Positions 41,161 through 52,282 of a stretch of DNA of 64,000 nucleotides are shown piece by piece; position 1 is the first letter of the stretch, and every line of letters begins with the position of its first letter. The notes beneath the pieces were generated by a model that was not told where the DNA came from, searched no databases, and saw nothing but the letters and a program-made list of their open reading frames with translations. This DNA comes from Sesamum alatum (lineage: Eukaryota > Streptophyta > Magnoliopsida > Lamiales > Pedaliaceae): contig JACGWO010000004.1 in the NCBI GenBank assembly GCA_034509735.1, positions 26,145,395 to 26,209,394 of the forward strand, in the 5' to 3' direction. Both the position numbers and the translations under genes were made by a program.

Positions 41161-41660
41161 AACTTTATCCGGTACGATATCTTTAAATCCGTGAACTCGA
41201 TTCATACCAAACTTGATTATATTTAAGAATCTGGTCTTTTCATCACATCTGACAGTCCGATTTCAAATCAGACGACCCTTTTTAATGATGCACCAGATTC
41301 ACTCGATTATATTGTCTATCGGACACTATATCTCGACATCCGTAAATCAAATTAGTACGAAACATTATCAAGTGTATTCTTATACTAGTTTGATCAAATC
41401 TAACGGTTGGATCTTTAATTTGATGGTCTTATTATTGGGTACAATACAATAATATATAATCAAAGTTGCATTAGTGAATTACTAACAATTATGCATATAC
41501 AAATTTATTTCATTATGTGACCATATATCAATCCGCATTCAAAATGTATTTTGATTTATATTGTGTTATTCACACATAATATAACTTCATCAAACATTAA
41601 TAATTTCAAAAATGGGTTATTATGAATTTTTAATGATTTTTTTTCTATTGTGATTTTATT
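41161..41660. other. AT-rich spacer inside CACTA-1
   Basis: No gene or repeat that I recognise; it lies between the two internal motif arrays. Confidence 0.5.
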
Positions 41661-41664
41661 ATGA

Positions 41665-41832
41665 ACTGGCTTTTGTAATGGCCGGTGTCAAAACGACAGC
41701 GTATTCTTGGACTGCAAACTTTTGTACCTTATTTTGTAGCGGCTGTATGAACGGTTGTTCTTGACCGTTCCTATGTTAGTTTTGTAACGGCCATGTAGTA
41801 GAAGTCTATTACAAAAGCCGCTCCAAAAAGTC
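41665..41832 (+). promoter_or_regulatory. Internal TAACGG-motif array, part 2, and promoter of the second CACTA-1 gene
   Basis: TGTAATGGCCGG, GTAGCGGC, GTAACGGCC and TACAAAAGCCG motifs end just before AGTATAAAAAGGAAC (41836-41850), a good TATA box. A C-rich leader (41870-42221) with CACCACC repeats follows. The TATA motif supports a separate promoter for the downstream gene. Confidence 0.65.
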
Positions 41833-42221
41833 TTAGTATAAAAAGGAACACTTAGCCATTTTTTGTCTCCCACCTGAACACCCCCCTCCAAACATTTCCC
41901 TTTCTGAAAATCCTCCCCACCCCCCTGGTCCCGACCGCCACCACCCATCACCACCGCCAATCACCACCACTCACCATCGCTCACTTCTCTCAGTCGTCGC
42001 TCACCACCACCGCCGCCAACATTGTCTCTCTCACTCGCTGGGGCCACCACTCGCCGCCACCAACACCCGCCAGCTGCCCACTTGCCGCCACCACCACCAA
42101 GGTACACCGCCACTCTCCTCTCTCACTCGCTGCCTTTCTTAGTCGCCGCCAGCACCAATCACCGCCACCAACACTGTCACCACTCTCCTCTCTCACTCTC
42201 TTAACTCTCTCTCTCTCTCAG

Positions 42222-43450
42222 GTACGTTTCCATTTTTTTTTTAACCTAAAATTATTTATGTAATTTGTGAAATTGTAGTGTTAATTTCTGAAAATTTAAC
42301 GTATGTAATTTGTGAAATTGTGACACCCGCCTTAAACTATATTGTAAATTTTTGAAAAATTTTAGAAATTATACCCATTTTAGTTTTCTGTAATTTTTAA
42401 AAATTACAATAAAGTTATTTCAATTTTCTGAAATACATGTGGGCTTTTGTGAAATTATTGCAATTTTATGAAGTTATTGCAATTTTATGAAATACATGTG
42501 GGCTTTTGTGAAATTATTGCAATTTTATGAAGTTATTGCAATTTTCTGTAATTTTCAAAATTATTAGGTATGTTATGTAATTTGTGAAATTAGTGTGCAA
42601 TTCTGTAATTATTGTTGATTTTCTGAAATTATTAAAAATATTGGTTTCTTTATGTAATTTCGGGAAATATTGCATTTTTTTTGGAATTATTGTGAATTTT
42701 TGGTAATTTTTAATGTTATTGGGTATTTTCTGCATTTTCTGAAATAATTGTGTGCCTTTTGTAATTTTCTGTAATTAGTGTATTCTTATGCAATTCTGTG
42801 ATTCAGAAAAATTATTGGGTTAATTATGTAATTTTTGTAAATATTGGGTTCTTTATGTAATTTCTGGAAATATTGCATTTTTTCTGGAATTATTGTGACT
42901 TTTTGGTAATAATGTAATTTATGCAATTATTGGGTTAGTTTTTGTAATTTTCTAAAATTAGTGTATTCTTATGTAATTCTGTGATTTAGAAAATTATTGG
43001 GTTAATTATGTAATTTTTGCAATTATTGGGTAACTTATGTAATTTTATTGTAATTTTTGTAATCTGTAATTTTGGCGAAATCTATGTAATTTTCTGTAAT
43101 TATAGAAAATACATGTAATTTTAGGTTTGTTTTGTAATTTCTTGTAATTTTAGAAATTTTTGTAATTTTAGAAAAATCTATGTAATTTCATGTAATTTTT
43201 GTAGGAAATCTATGTATGTAATTTCATGTAATACTATGAATTTATGTAATTTTTGTACAAAATCTATGTAATTTTATGTAAATTTTTGAAAATGTATGTA
43301 ATTAATTTTCTTTAATTACATTGTAAATTCACTAATTTTTTTTATAATTTTAGGCCATATATGTAATTTTAGGGAACTTATGTTAATTTAGTAAATTTGT
43401 GGTAAAATATAATCAATCATTTATCACTTTATACAAAATATAATCAATAT
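42222..43450 (+). repeat. Leader intron made of TGTAATTTT-type low-complexity repeats
   Basis: After the splice donor CAG/GTACGT at 42221-42227, about 1.2 kb consists almost entirely of variants of TTATGTAATTTTTGTAATTA and GTGAAATTATTG. One 51-bp piece is duplicated near 42431-42550. It ends before the coding start at 43471. Confidence 0.8.
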
Positions 43451-43470
43451 TCTTTAAATGTGTATATATC

Positions 43471-44873
43471 ATGACGAACGGTACTCCGACCCTTCCCGAA
43501 CGTGGTCGTGGCCGGCAGTGGACAGGCCCAGGTGGCCTCCAGTTCTCACGCCCCGGAGGCTCCAGTTCTCAGGCCCCGGGGCTCAGCCATGGGATTTACC
43601 ACCACCACCAGCGCCTGAATTGCCACCTCTGTCTGCACGTCACTACATCAGCCTCCACGATGCGAGGTAATCTAACACAAATATATTAAATTATTTTCAG
43701 TTGATTTGGTTTGAATTTTTATTTGTAATTATTTTTTCAGGTCTGATCGAGATTTTCATAGTTTCATAAATGCGACGTTGAAAAAACCACTATCCTCACC
43801 CTTGGGGATGGATCAAGAAGATTCCACAGGAGCACATCCTATTTTGGCAAGATAATGTTAAGGTAATTAATATATTTATTATGTTTTAATTGAGTTTTTA
43901 ATATTTTACTAATTCTTTCATTTTAATATGTCAATATGCAGCTTAAATACTGGTGGGACTGTGACGACGAGTCGATGTACAAGGTCATCTGGTGGCAGGC
44001 CGGACGGTTCCTGCGGAAGCAGTTCTCCGACGCTCGGGCCCAACTGTCCCGACCTCTTTGGCTGGCCGAGCAGATTTGGCGACAATTTCTGGAGTACTGG
44101 GACAACCAGCACTTCAATAATTGGCCACCAGCAACCGTCTATAAAGAGGGCTCCTTGTCCATTGGCCACCACAAGAAGAAGATGGTAAAGTATAAAGTTT
44201 CTTTTCAAGTGATTTCATTATTTTGGATGAATTAATTAATTATTTAAATTTGTCTTTGACAGGAGGCACAACTCGGTTTTCCGATCAAGCAGATGAAGCT
44301 TTTCTCCAAGGTCTACAAGAGAAAGGAGGACGACCAATGGAGCAGCTCGAGGGCCGCGCACGTGGCGGTAAGTTTATTTTTCAATTTTCTTTCCAATTTA
44401 TATTATAATTTCATTTTTTTATACTAAGTCCAGTATTCTAATTGCAGGAGGCATTCGAGAGGATGGTGGAGGAACAACAAGCCGACCAGCCACCAAATGA
44501 TCAGCCAGATCCTCCACCCTCTTCTCAAAGCTCGGTGGCCATGAGTGAGAACCAGATGTGAATGGCAGCAGCAGGCGGCCAGAAGAGGGATCGGGTATTC
44601 GGACTCGGGTTTGAGGCCCACCACACGATCGTTGGACCCTCACAGCCGAGCTCGTCATCTGTTCCACCGCCCCGGCCATCACAAGAGCAATGCCTGGACT
44701 ACGATGATCGGCTCGCTAGGCTCGAGGAGATTGTCCAGTGTCTGGCGAACAAGAGGTCCCAGACTCCACCGGCGCTGCTGTCCCAAGATCCAGTCGATCC
44801 CCCGCAGCACGACGATGAGGCAGAAGACGAGGAGCTCGGGGACGATCAGGCAGAAGACGGGGATCTAGAATAG
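43471..44873 (+). pseudogene. CACTA-1 Transposase_24-type gene, nearly intact
   Basis: Five exons with good GT-AG borders: 43471-43666, 43741-43862, 43942-44184, 44263-44367 and 44448-44873. Exon 3 encodes LKYWWDCDDESMYKVIWWQA ... WLAEQIWRQFLEYWDN, the Transposase_24 (Ptta/En/Spm) pattern. Exon 4 encodes QMKLFSKVYKRKEDDQW. Exon 5 ends in an acidic tail (EDEELGDDQAEDGDLE). Defects are an in-frame TGA at 44559, where Trp is expected before MAAAGGQKRD, a probable one-base shift in exon 2 after ATLKK, and a frame conflict in exon 1. The product is thought to be the element's DNA-binding partner protein. It is the best preserved transposon gene here. Confidence 0.82.
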
Positions 44874-45104
44874 GGTCGGGTTTTGTGCTTTTTTATCTTT
44901 TTGTTTCCAAACTGTGTATTTATATTTTAAAAATAATTTTGTAAAGATAATTTTAATTTCGTTTTTTAATATTGTTATTTCTTCTTGCTACCCGATACAT
45001 TTTTATATTCAACAAATTAAACAATAAATTATAAAAACTAGTATATAAAATAAATAAAATTTAAATTAATATTTTATACAAAATAAATATAAAAATAAAA
45101 TTTT

Positions 45105-45735
45105 TGTAACGGCCTTAGCAAGGGTTATAGGAATACACCCATGCACAAAAACAGGCCGTTACAAAGACCGGTACAACATATACAAAAACCGAATATAAAG
45201 AAATTACAAGAAATGACACCAGATTGCATAAATTACCGTTCCAAGGGGAGGTACAAAAACTGGTTCAAAAACTCCTACAAATCATGAACAAACATGCGCA
45301 GGGAAGTATACCAATAACCGTTACAATATTTGTTATATGCGCATTACAATAAGAATTACAAACACCATTACAAATTACAAAGGAACCGGTACAAAAACAG
45401 ATGAAAAAACCGTTCCAATAGTGATACACAACTATCATAATCTTAGTAACAAAAGCCATACAAATTTAGGAATTTATAATTCACGCGAGCCGTTCCAAAC
45501 GGAGATACAAAATTATTTTTTGGTTTAGGTCAACGGGTGAAACGGTTCGGGAGACCGTTACAAAGACCGGTTAAATTTGTAACGGCTTTGATGATAACCG
45601 TTACATTATTTTGTAACTCATACTTTTCGCGCGGATTAGCGGCCGTTACGAAAATGGCTACAAAAATTACGAACTGTTCCAACTTTAAATTTAGCCGTTC
45701 CAAAATTGTTACAATTAATTAATTTTTTTGTAATG
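45105..45735 (+). repeat. CACTA-1 3' subterminal repeat array and terminus
   Basis: Dense TGTAACGGC, GCCGTTACAAA and CCGTTCCAA units run to the terminal TTTTTTTGTAATG at 45735, followed by the TAA target copy. Confidence 0.85.
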
Positions 45736-46176
45736 TAAATAGATTGAAGTTTAGATTTATTTTAAATTTTAATGTGCCATATAAATTTTTAATACTATTT
45801 ACATTTTTTTTTTGTTAGATATATATATTATTCATTCTCAAAGTAGTTTAGTGCCATTAGGACTACTAAATAGTTTCTCTTTTTTTTTTTCCTAGAATTT
45901 ATCCTTTTACAACTAATTTTTTTTTATTATTAAATGAAGTACTTAAATAAGGGTATAGTTGTCCTTTTACAATAGAGAACAATCACTTTGTAGATTCATA
46001 TATAGTATAGACTATTATATATTTTCGTTGAATTTTTAGTTACAAATATTTTGTTGGAATATTTTCAATATATTATCTAGCAAGTAAAGATCAACAATAT
46101 AATTAACAAAATAAAAATAGTTTTAAAATCGTATTTATATACAACTCTGAAAAAAAAAAAAAAAGCAAAAACATCC
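45736..46176. other. AT-rich spacer
   Basis: No gene seen. Poly-A and poly-T runs are frequent. The 3' terminus of CACTA-2 would be expected here on the reverse strand but no CACTAC end is present. Confidence 0.5.
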
Positions 46177-47120
46177 CTAGTCTAGATCGGCCTGCCCGTC
46201 AGCAGCGTCTGCACCGTCCTGTGCATCGCCGTCATGGGCCCGGGGGTCAGCTAGAAGCTGGGATAGTTGAGGTGCCGAAGGGACGGGCCAGGTGATCAAA
46301 ATACACTCCAGAAACTCCTTAATCCTCATGGCCCGATGATCGAGGTATGAGCGACCCGATTACGGTGGCAGGGGCGGTGTCGACGTACACGAGCAGTTGG
46401 ACTGTGATGGTCTAACAAGCGTGTTGTGGGCCTTGGAACCCAAACTGAAGACACGCCCCTTTTACGGCCGCTCGCTGCGACATCCACAACTATTGCACGA
46501 TCATGGCCATCGAACCTTGAGAAAAGACGAGGATCTTTCTAATCATTTAGTGCCTGGGTCTGTTGGTCCTCCAACATCTTCTGGAACGCCTTCTACAAAA
46601 CGGATTAGGTGATTATTAAAAAAAATAAATCAATTAGAATTGAAAACCAAAAATATTTCTATAAACTACTTACCGCGACATGCTCTTCCTCGGGCGGCTC
46701 CATTGCCCGTCGTCCTTCTTCTTGTAGCATATGGAGAACATCTCCATTTGTTTGACAGGCCGATCGAATTGTGCTTCCTGTCCAAGAACCGAAAAAAATA
46801 TGTATGATAATGGCATTACCCCCCCCCCCCAAAAAAAAGACACTTACCATCTTGTGCTTGTTCATCCAATGGAGGATGATCCCCCACAGTGGACTATAGT
46901 TGTTGCTACTGGTTGGCCGCCGATTGGCCTTATTCTTGGTCGCGATGGCCTTGAAGTTTGGGCTCGCCCAGTACTCCAATAGCTGACGCAAAATCTGATT
47001 GGCCAGCCACAATAGCCGGGACAGTTGAGCTCGGTTGTCCGCGAACAACTTCTGCAAGAACTTACCAGCTTGTATCTTGAAAACCTTGAACATGGATTCG
47101 TCATCAAAAAAATAAGAAAA
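46177..47120 (-). pseudogene. CACTA-2 Transposase_24-type gene, broken
   Basis: The upper exon (about 47093-46855) encodes VFKIQAGKFLQKLFADNRAQ and WLANQILRQLLEYWASPNF, parallel to exon 3 of the CACTA-1 gene. The next exon (about 46780-46680) encodes an FDRPVKQMEMFSICYKKKDD-like segment parallel to exon 4, with a GTAAGT donor. The last exon ends in an acidic DAQDGADAADGQADLD tail and a stop at 46179-46177. Frame changes are needed in the last exon (46600-46250). Confidence 0.7.
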
Positions 47121-48005
47121 TAATAACTAAATTGCATTTTAATTAACAAAATAAAAAAAATTATAATAATTAAAGTGCATTCTTATTAACAAAAAGGGTT
47201 TAAATTGTTACTTGATCAACCAACTAGAGTGATTAACAGTGCACGATAAAACGACACAATTCTACCTGATCAACTGTGTATGATCGAAAATGAGAGAGAG
47301 ATTGAGAGTGTGTGTGGTTAATTATTTCTAGAATAAATGAAATGAAATGAAAAACAACACGTATATATAAGATTATTTGGAATGGTCAGTGAACAACTGT
47401 TGGAGCAATCAATATAGCCATTAAGATATAGCCGGGACTACAGTCATGATTGGAACGGCTTGTGTAACCCACACTTGCTTTCGTAGTGAAACTGTACCAA
47501 TATGAACGACTTTTGGATTAGCCTAGTAGTCTTACAAATTTATAACGGTGCTTCACATAAGAAATAGAACGAATACTTTCATATTTCACGTGACTGTTAC
47601 ATTGCAAACATGATCTTCCCAAAAACAGTTGCAAATATGTAACGAGCTCTGTTTTGTACCAACTTTTGTAAGGGACATGCCTTACTACGAATATGTAACG
47701 GCTTTTTACACGATTTTGGAATGGTTCTTTTCATAGTTCGCGTAACCATTACACTTCACGTGAGCCGTGCCTAATGAAGTTCCAAACATGTAACGACCTG
47801 CAATTTGTAACGTCTTCACAGAAGTGCTTTTGGGATGGTTGTTGTAACTCTTTGCCCATTTTAAAAAAAGCCATATTCTTTTCATCAACTACATGACATC
47901 AGCAAAGGATATCCATTCCGGATTGGTTACCATGACTGTTCCAATAGGAACGGATATACAATCGTTCCAAAGTGACCGTTACCAATGTCGCATTTCTTTG
48001 TAGTG
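46177..48005 (-). mobile_element. Internally deleted, 3'-truncated CACTA element (CACTA-2)
   Basis: The reverse strand starts CACTACAAAGAAATG at 48005, followed by a TAACGG-type array (48000-47390). A leader at 47340-47220 with AACCACACACACTCTCAATC matches 36918-36937 of CACTA-1. This leads straight into a Transposase_24-type gene; the TNP2 gene is absent. No 3' terminus is found. Confidence 0.75.
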
Positions 48006-48950
48006 GAAGTAGAATAGAAAATTTTGGTTCAAGTGGTGTTCGAATTTGAATATATCAAAATAACACTTGATCTTTACCAATTGAACTATTCAAAATAATA
48101 AATCATTTGCTGGTAATTTTCTTAAATACTAAGTAATTATTTAAAAATACTTGATATATAATTAAAAATGAAAATGGAATAGTTATTGAAATTTAATTAA
48201 ATAAAAAAAATATCAATTAGATGTATGCATAATTTATAAAACACCTGCCCACTTATTTAGAATACTTAATTCAACTACTATATTTTTTTCACAACCTAAA
48301 AGCCTTCGAGCTAGATTTGCATCGCTCAAAGAGCACTGTGTGTATTTTGGCCAAGTTGCCACCAAACATACAACAACAGTTACTCACTCAGTCTCTCTCA
48401 AATTTAATTTTTAAATTCATTTCAATGTATTGTTGGCCACTGATGGAGCAACCCTTATTTAAATAAGACAAAACAATTAGCATTCAGGCATGAAGTTACA
48501 ATACTTTTCTTGCCAAAGAAATGATTAATTTGATAATTTTACAACTTTAAGGATTAAAGTAAAACAAATATATTTATATATAGATATATATTGTGAATTC
48601 ACTCTAAAGAAGAACATCCTCACCCATTAAAAATTCGTGTAGATGTTGAAGGAAGGTTCTCGCCAATATCGGTAGGATAACCTGTATGAAATGATTTTCT
48701 CACATTTTTTTTGCAACGAGGTTACAACAGAAAATTCATCGAAAATAATTTAAATGATTTTCAAAATTTATATTTTATTTTATTGATATTAGATTATTAT
48801 TTACAATTACTTTTTTATTAAAAAGAAAAAATTCAATTAGTATTAATAAAATAAAAATATAATCTTTATAATTTAAATTAAAATAAAAATACAAAAAGAT
48901 AATAATAAAAAAATAATAAGGCCGCAACACCTAATCGTCATCTAGAGGTT
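48006..48950. other. AT-rich spacer
   Basis: No coding sequence, RNA or clear repeat. The 3' end of CACTA-4 (reverse strand) may lie here but no terminus is recognisable. Confidence 0.45.
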
Positions 48951-48955
48951 GAGTC

Positions 48956-49640
48956 TCAACATCCTTGACTGGTTGTTGTAGTGGTGCATCGGTTGGGAGT
49001 TGTGGGTTCGGGCTGAGGCCAGCCCGCTCGGCGTTTGCTAGGGGGTAGGGAACGAGGCCCACAGGCGGGCAGCCTGGGATGTATGCGCCTCGGAACCCAA
49101 CCCGAATAATACCCTACCCCTTTTCCGCCGCTTGTAACCTCTTCCACAAATCTTCATCCTGTTGTTGTGGGCCACTCCCAGCTGATGAGGCAGCGTCCAG
49201 AGGCTACAACAAGGCACGCACTTCCGGTCTCCATCAACTTTTGGAACATCTCTTGAAACATAGTCATCGGTTTAATACTATGTAATGCATAAGTTAAAGA
49301 TATTTAAGATTTTGGTACTTACTGCAACCTCCGCCCTCGGCCTGCTCCAGATCCATCTGCTTTCTTTCTGTAACAAGAACTCCATTTGCTTCGACAACGG
49401 CCGAGCTGAGACTCCTGTGGATATATATATATTTGTACTTACTAATTTACTCTTGTAACAAAAAGTTAGTACTTACTAATTTACGTTTGTACATCCGACC
49501 GAGGATGATACCCCATGCAAAACAATGTGGGTTGCTGCAACATTAACTACCCGTTGGCCTTATTCTGGTGGACTTCCGAGGCCCAGATCAGGAGCAAGGC
49601 GCCTCAGATTTACTCAGCCATCCATGCGGGCCTCTTGTTT
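48956..49640 (-). pseudogene. CACTA-4 Transposase_24-type gene relic
   Basis: Segments at 49640-49500 (RPAWMAE ... LLLIWASEVHQNKANG) and about 49420-49320 (SQLGR..SKQMEFL-like, then SRPRAEVA with a GTAAGT donor) parallel exons 3 and 4 of the CACTA-1 gene. The final piece to 48956 is Pro/Thr-rich. Stops and frame changes are frequent. Confidence 0.6.
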
Positions 49641-49699
49641 TTATATTGACATCAAAGAACTGATGGCGCAAACTAGGTGTTGATGAGTTTGGACGGGCA

Positions 49700-50386
49700 A
49701 GGGATCACTAGAGTTAGGAACATGTATTCAAAACTCATAGTCATCCTTAATGGGAGATTGTACGATATCAAGGTTATTGACCAACATGAGCAAGTCATGT
49801 CGTATTGTTCGTGCGGCACAAATCCAATCGCACATAAATCCAGGTTCCACCGCGAAATTTGGGTGTGTCTGGTCGAGATGTCTCCATGTCATAGCATATA
49901 AAGGATGACACATCGAGCTTTCCTCTTTTGATGGTTGGCATGCCATGTCATGCGCTTAGCCATTGCTGAGTGAAAGCATACAATCTCTATAATTGGTGAG
50001 TCAGCAACAAGTTACCTTAACAGTGCATATGCAGACTTCTTGTCCTAGGAGTTTTGCATCCTAAATACTTTGTACCTTGCGTCCCCGCAGAACTTGCAAT
50101 ATTCCAACTCAGCATCGTCCTTCTAGTACGTCATGCAACCATTTTTGCTTGCATTAATCTTCATGACTAGTAGACCCAATTCCCTTATTATGTTCGTGTT
50201 GTAGTAATCAGAAGGAAGGGTATGATTGCGAGATAATACATCACTAAACAATTGGGAAACCTCGTTATCAATAGCATCTCTCTGGCATGTTGTACTTGAA
50301 TTTTGATGTTCACCAGCCTGGCTACCATCAAACAACTGGGAGTGGTCACAATGATTGCACAACGGCGGGTAGACTGCATGCCTGTA
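49700..50386 (-). pseudogene. CACTA-4 TNP2 N-terminal relic
   Basis: It reads LSRNHTLPSDYYNTNIIREL and LEYCKFCGDARYKV, parallel to MPRDHTFPTDYYSTKKLIRD and LEYCKFFG at 37760-37920 of CACTA-1. It then continues to a MPTIKRGKLDVSSFI and PKFRGGTWIYVRLDLC segment around 49946-49750, parallel to 38050-38190. In-frame stops and shifts are present. Confidence 0.75.
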
Positions 50387-52282
50387 TTGAAAATTTTAAA
50401 AAACATACAAATAAATTGCGCATATGAGGCTCATGGATGAAAGAAACAACAAGGTGCAATAACATAAAACGAACCATTACCTTTGTTGTCGTCAATCGGC
50501 TATAAGCATTGATTTTCTCTCCAAAAAACGTCCATGCTTGAGATCCCAAGATAGAGATCCTCAAATGATATCCACACCATATCAGAAGTAGTTTAATCCT
50601 CTTGCTAGAGATGATTAAACAAAGGAAAAAAAATTGATCTAAAGAATAACACTATAGATTACTTTATTCATTTGCCATCTCTTGTTCTTTAAATGATCCT
50701 AAATCAAGGAAGACGGAAAAGAGTGATAAAGAGAGCATAGAGAGGCCAGGAGAGAGTAGGTAGCGAGCGGTGCTCAGTTTCTTGCTTGTGTTGAACGGGG
50801 AGTGAGAATGACCAAGTAATTCAAAACTCCATCCCTTCAATCTTGCAACCTTACATTGGTTATGATGCAAATTCATACCATTTGATTCAAAGGCCAAATG
50901 ATCGTGGCCGAGTTGTGCTTCCCAAAAGCACAACTCGGCCAACCCCTCTTTTCATATAGGGAGGACTCCAACTCTTCATTCCTTAACATGGAAGTTCAAC
51001 TTGCCTTGGGCTCCCCATTTTAGTGGAACGAGCTTCATTTTAAATAAATTAAATAAGCCCAAAAGTCGAATGGGTTTATAAATTGAAATTTAATTAAAAT
51101 CCAACTATAGATGTCCAATATCATTTCATCTAATTAAAGACACAAGACCAAAACTCCTTTAATTAATAATTCCAATCTACTAATTAAAGCAAGTCTAATT
51201 AAATTAATCTAATTAATTTATTTTGAAGCTATCCATCCAACGGACTATCCCGAATATAAACAATCCAATTATTTATATTTGTTGCAATTAATTCCTTCAC
51301 CTCTTGCTGTGACTTGTGTGAGACTCTTTTGGTTCACCCATAGATAGACTTGAGCTTATGCCCAACATAATTAATTAATTAAATCCTATATAATCAATTA
51401 TTCTTGAATAACCATAAATCAGGAGCACTCGCTACCACTGGTGGCCCTCTAAGAACGGTCCATGACACTAGAGACTAGGTGAATTTAGCGTGAATATTTA
51501 GGCACCAAGTTCCTTACGGGTACAATCCTTTTGTCTACCATTTGCCCCACCGGTTTCTAAGAGCAGAACATATCTCCGACGCATAGGAGATAGCGTTGTC
51601 ACATACTAACAGGGATGAATCCTCTTCGTCAAACCTAAAGTCTTTAATACACATTCTGACTGCATTTGACAAGGATTATAGTGATCATGTACGAGACATG
51701 TCACTCTCGTCAGATCCAAGATACAACCATCGTGTGTATCTGACTGTCATGATGGTCTCAAGTCCGACGACTACTTCCATACTATCGGAGCAGGGAATTT
51801 CAGTCATACCGACAAGTTTCTAAGATTCATATTGATAATTTCCTGCCAATTAGTTCTACAGTTCGACACCAATCAACCAACCCACTAAGATAAACATTAG
51901 ATGTCTAACGTGATTGTCGTCGATGAACATGACACTTATCCAATAAATGCAATGCTTAGTGCAAGTCTCTATAGGACACTCGATACACTGTCTCGAGGTC
52001 CTCGACTTGGAATAGTTCAGATCCCAAATCGTTAGCAGCTGGTCGTGCCACCATCGAAGTGCAAAACCAACTGTAGGTTAGGATGGATTCGTTTGGTCTG
52101 TGACCTTGTTGTGATGCTAATGGAAATTACCAATCAAATAAATGAACACAACAAAGATAAATCTCATGAATGAGTACTCATATTGATTTTTATTCATTAA
52201 TAATATTACATTATGTCGACATTGCTTAAAAAAATGGATCACATAAAGGCAATCCAATTAGCTATGGTCACTCTATTCTAAA
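50387..52282 (-). repeat. copia-2 3' LTR
   Basis: Related to 59039-61130 along its length. For example, CATATGAGGCTCATGGATGA at 50421-50440 matches the sequence starting at 59192, and both have the ACAACAAAGATAAAT block near the right end. The right end, TCTATTCTAAA, is a worn TGTTAGAATAG start. Confidence 0.82.

Larger units (their letters stand above)
36259..45735 (+). mobile_element. Near-complete CACTA (En/Spm) transposon, CACTA-1 (9,477 bp)
   Basis: The left end is CACTACAAAAAAA (36259). The right end is TTTTTTTGTAATG (45735), the inverted counterpart with one change (CATTA for CACTA). TAA flanks both ends (36256-36258 and 45736-45738), the 3-bp duplication expected of CACTA. Subterminal arrays of GTAACGG/CCGTTAC motifs occur at 36275-36860 and 45105-45720. 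Inside are two genes in the same orientation, a TNP2-type transposase and a Transposase_24-type gene. Both carry stops, so the element cannot move by itself. Confidence 0.88.

Noticed and set aside
36259..48005. One 11.7-kb CACTA element ending at TTTGTAGTG (48005)
   Set aside because: The end at 45735 gives a matching TAA target duplication, and the segment up to 48005 carries a gene and leader in the opposite orientation, so it is a separate element.
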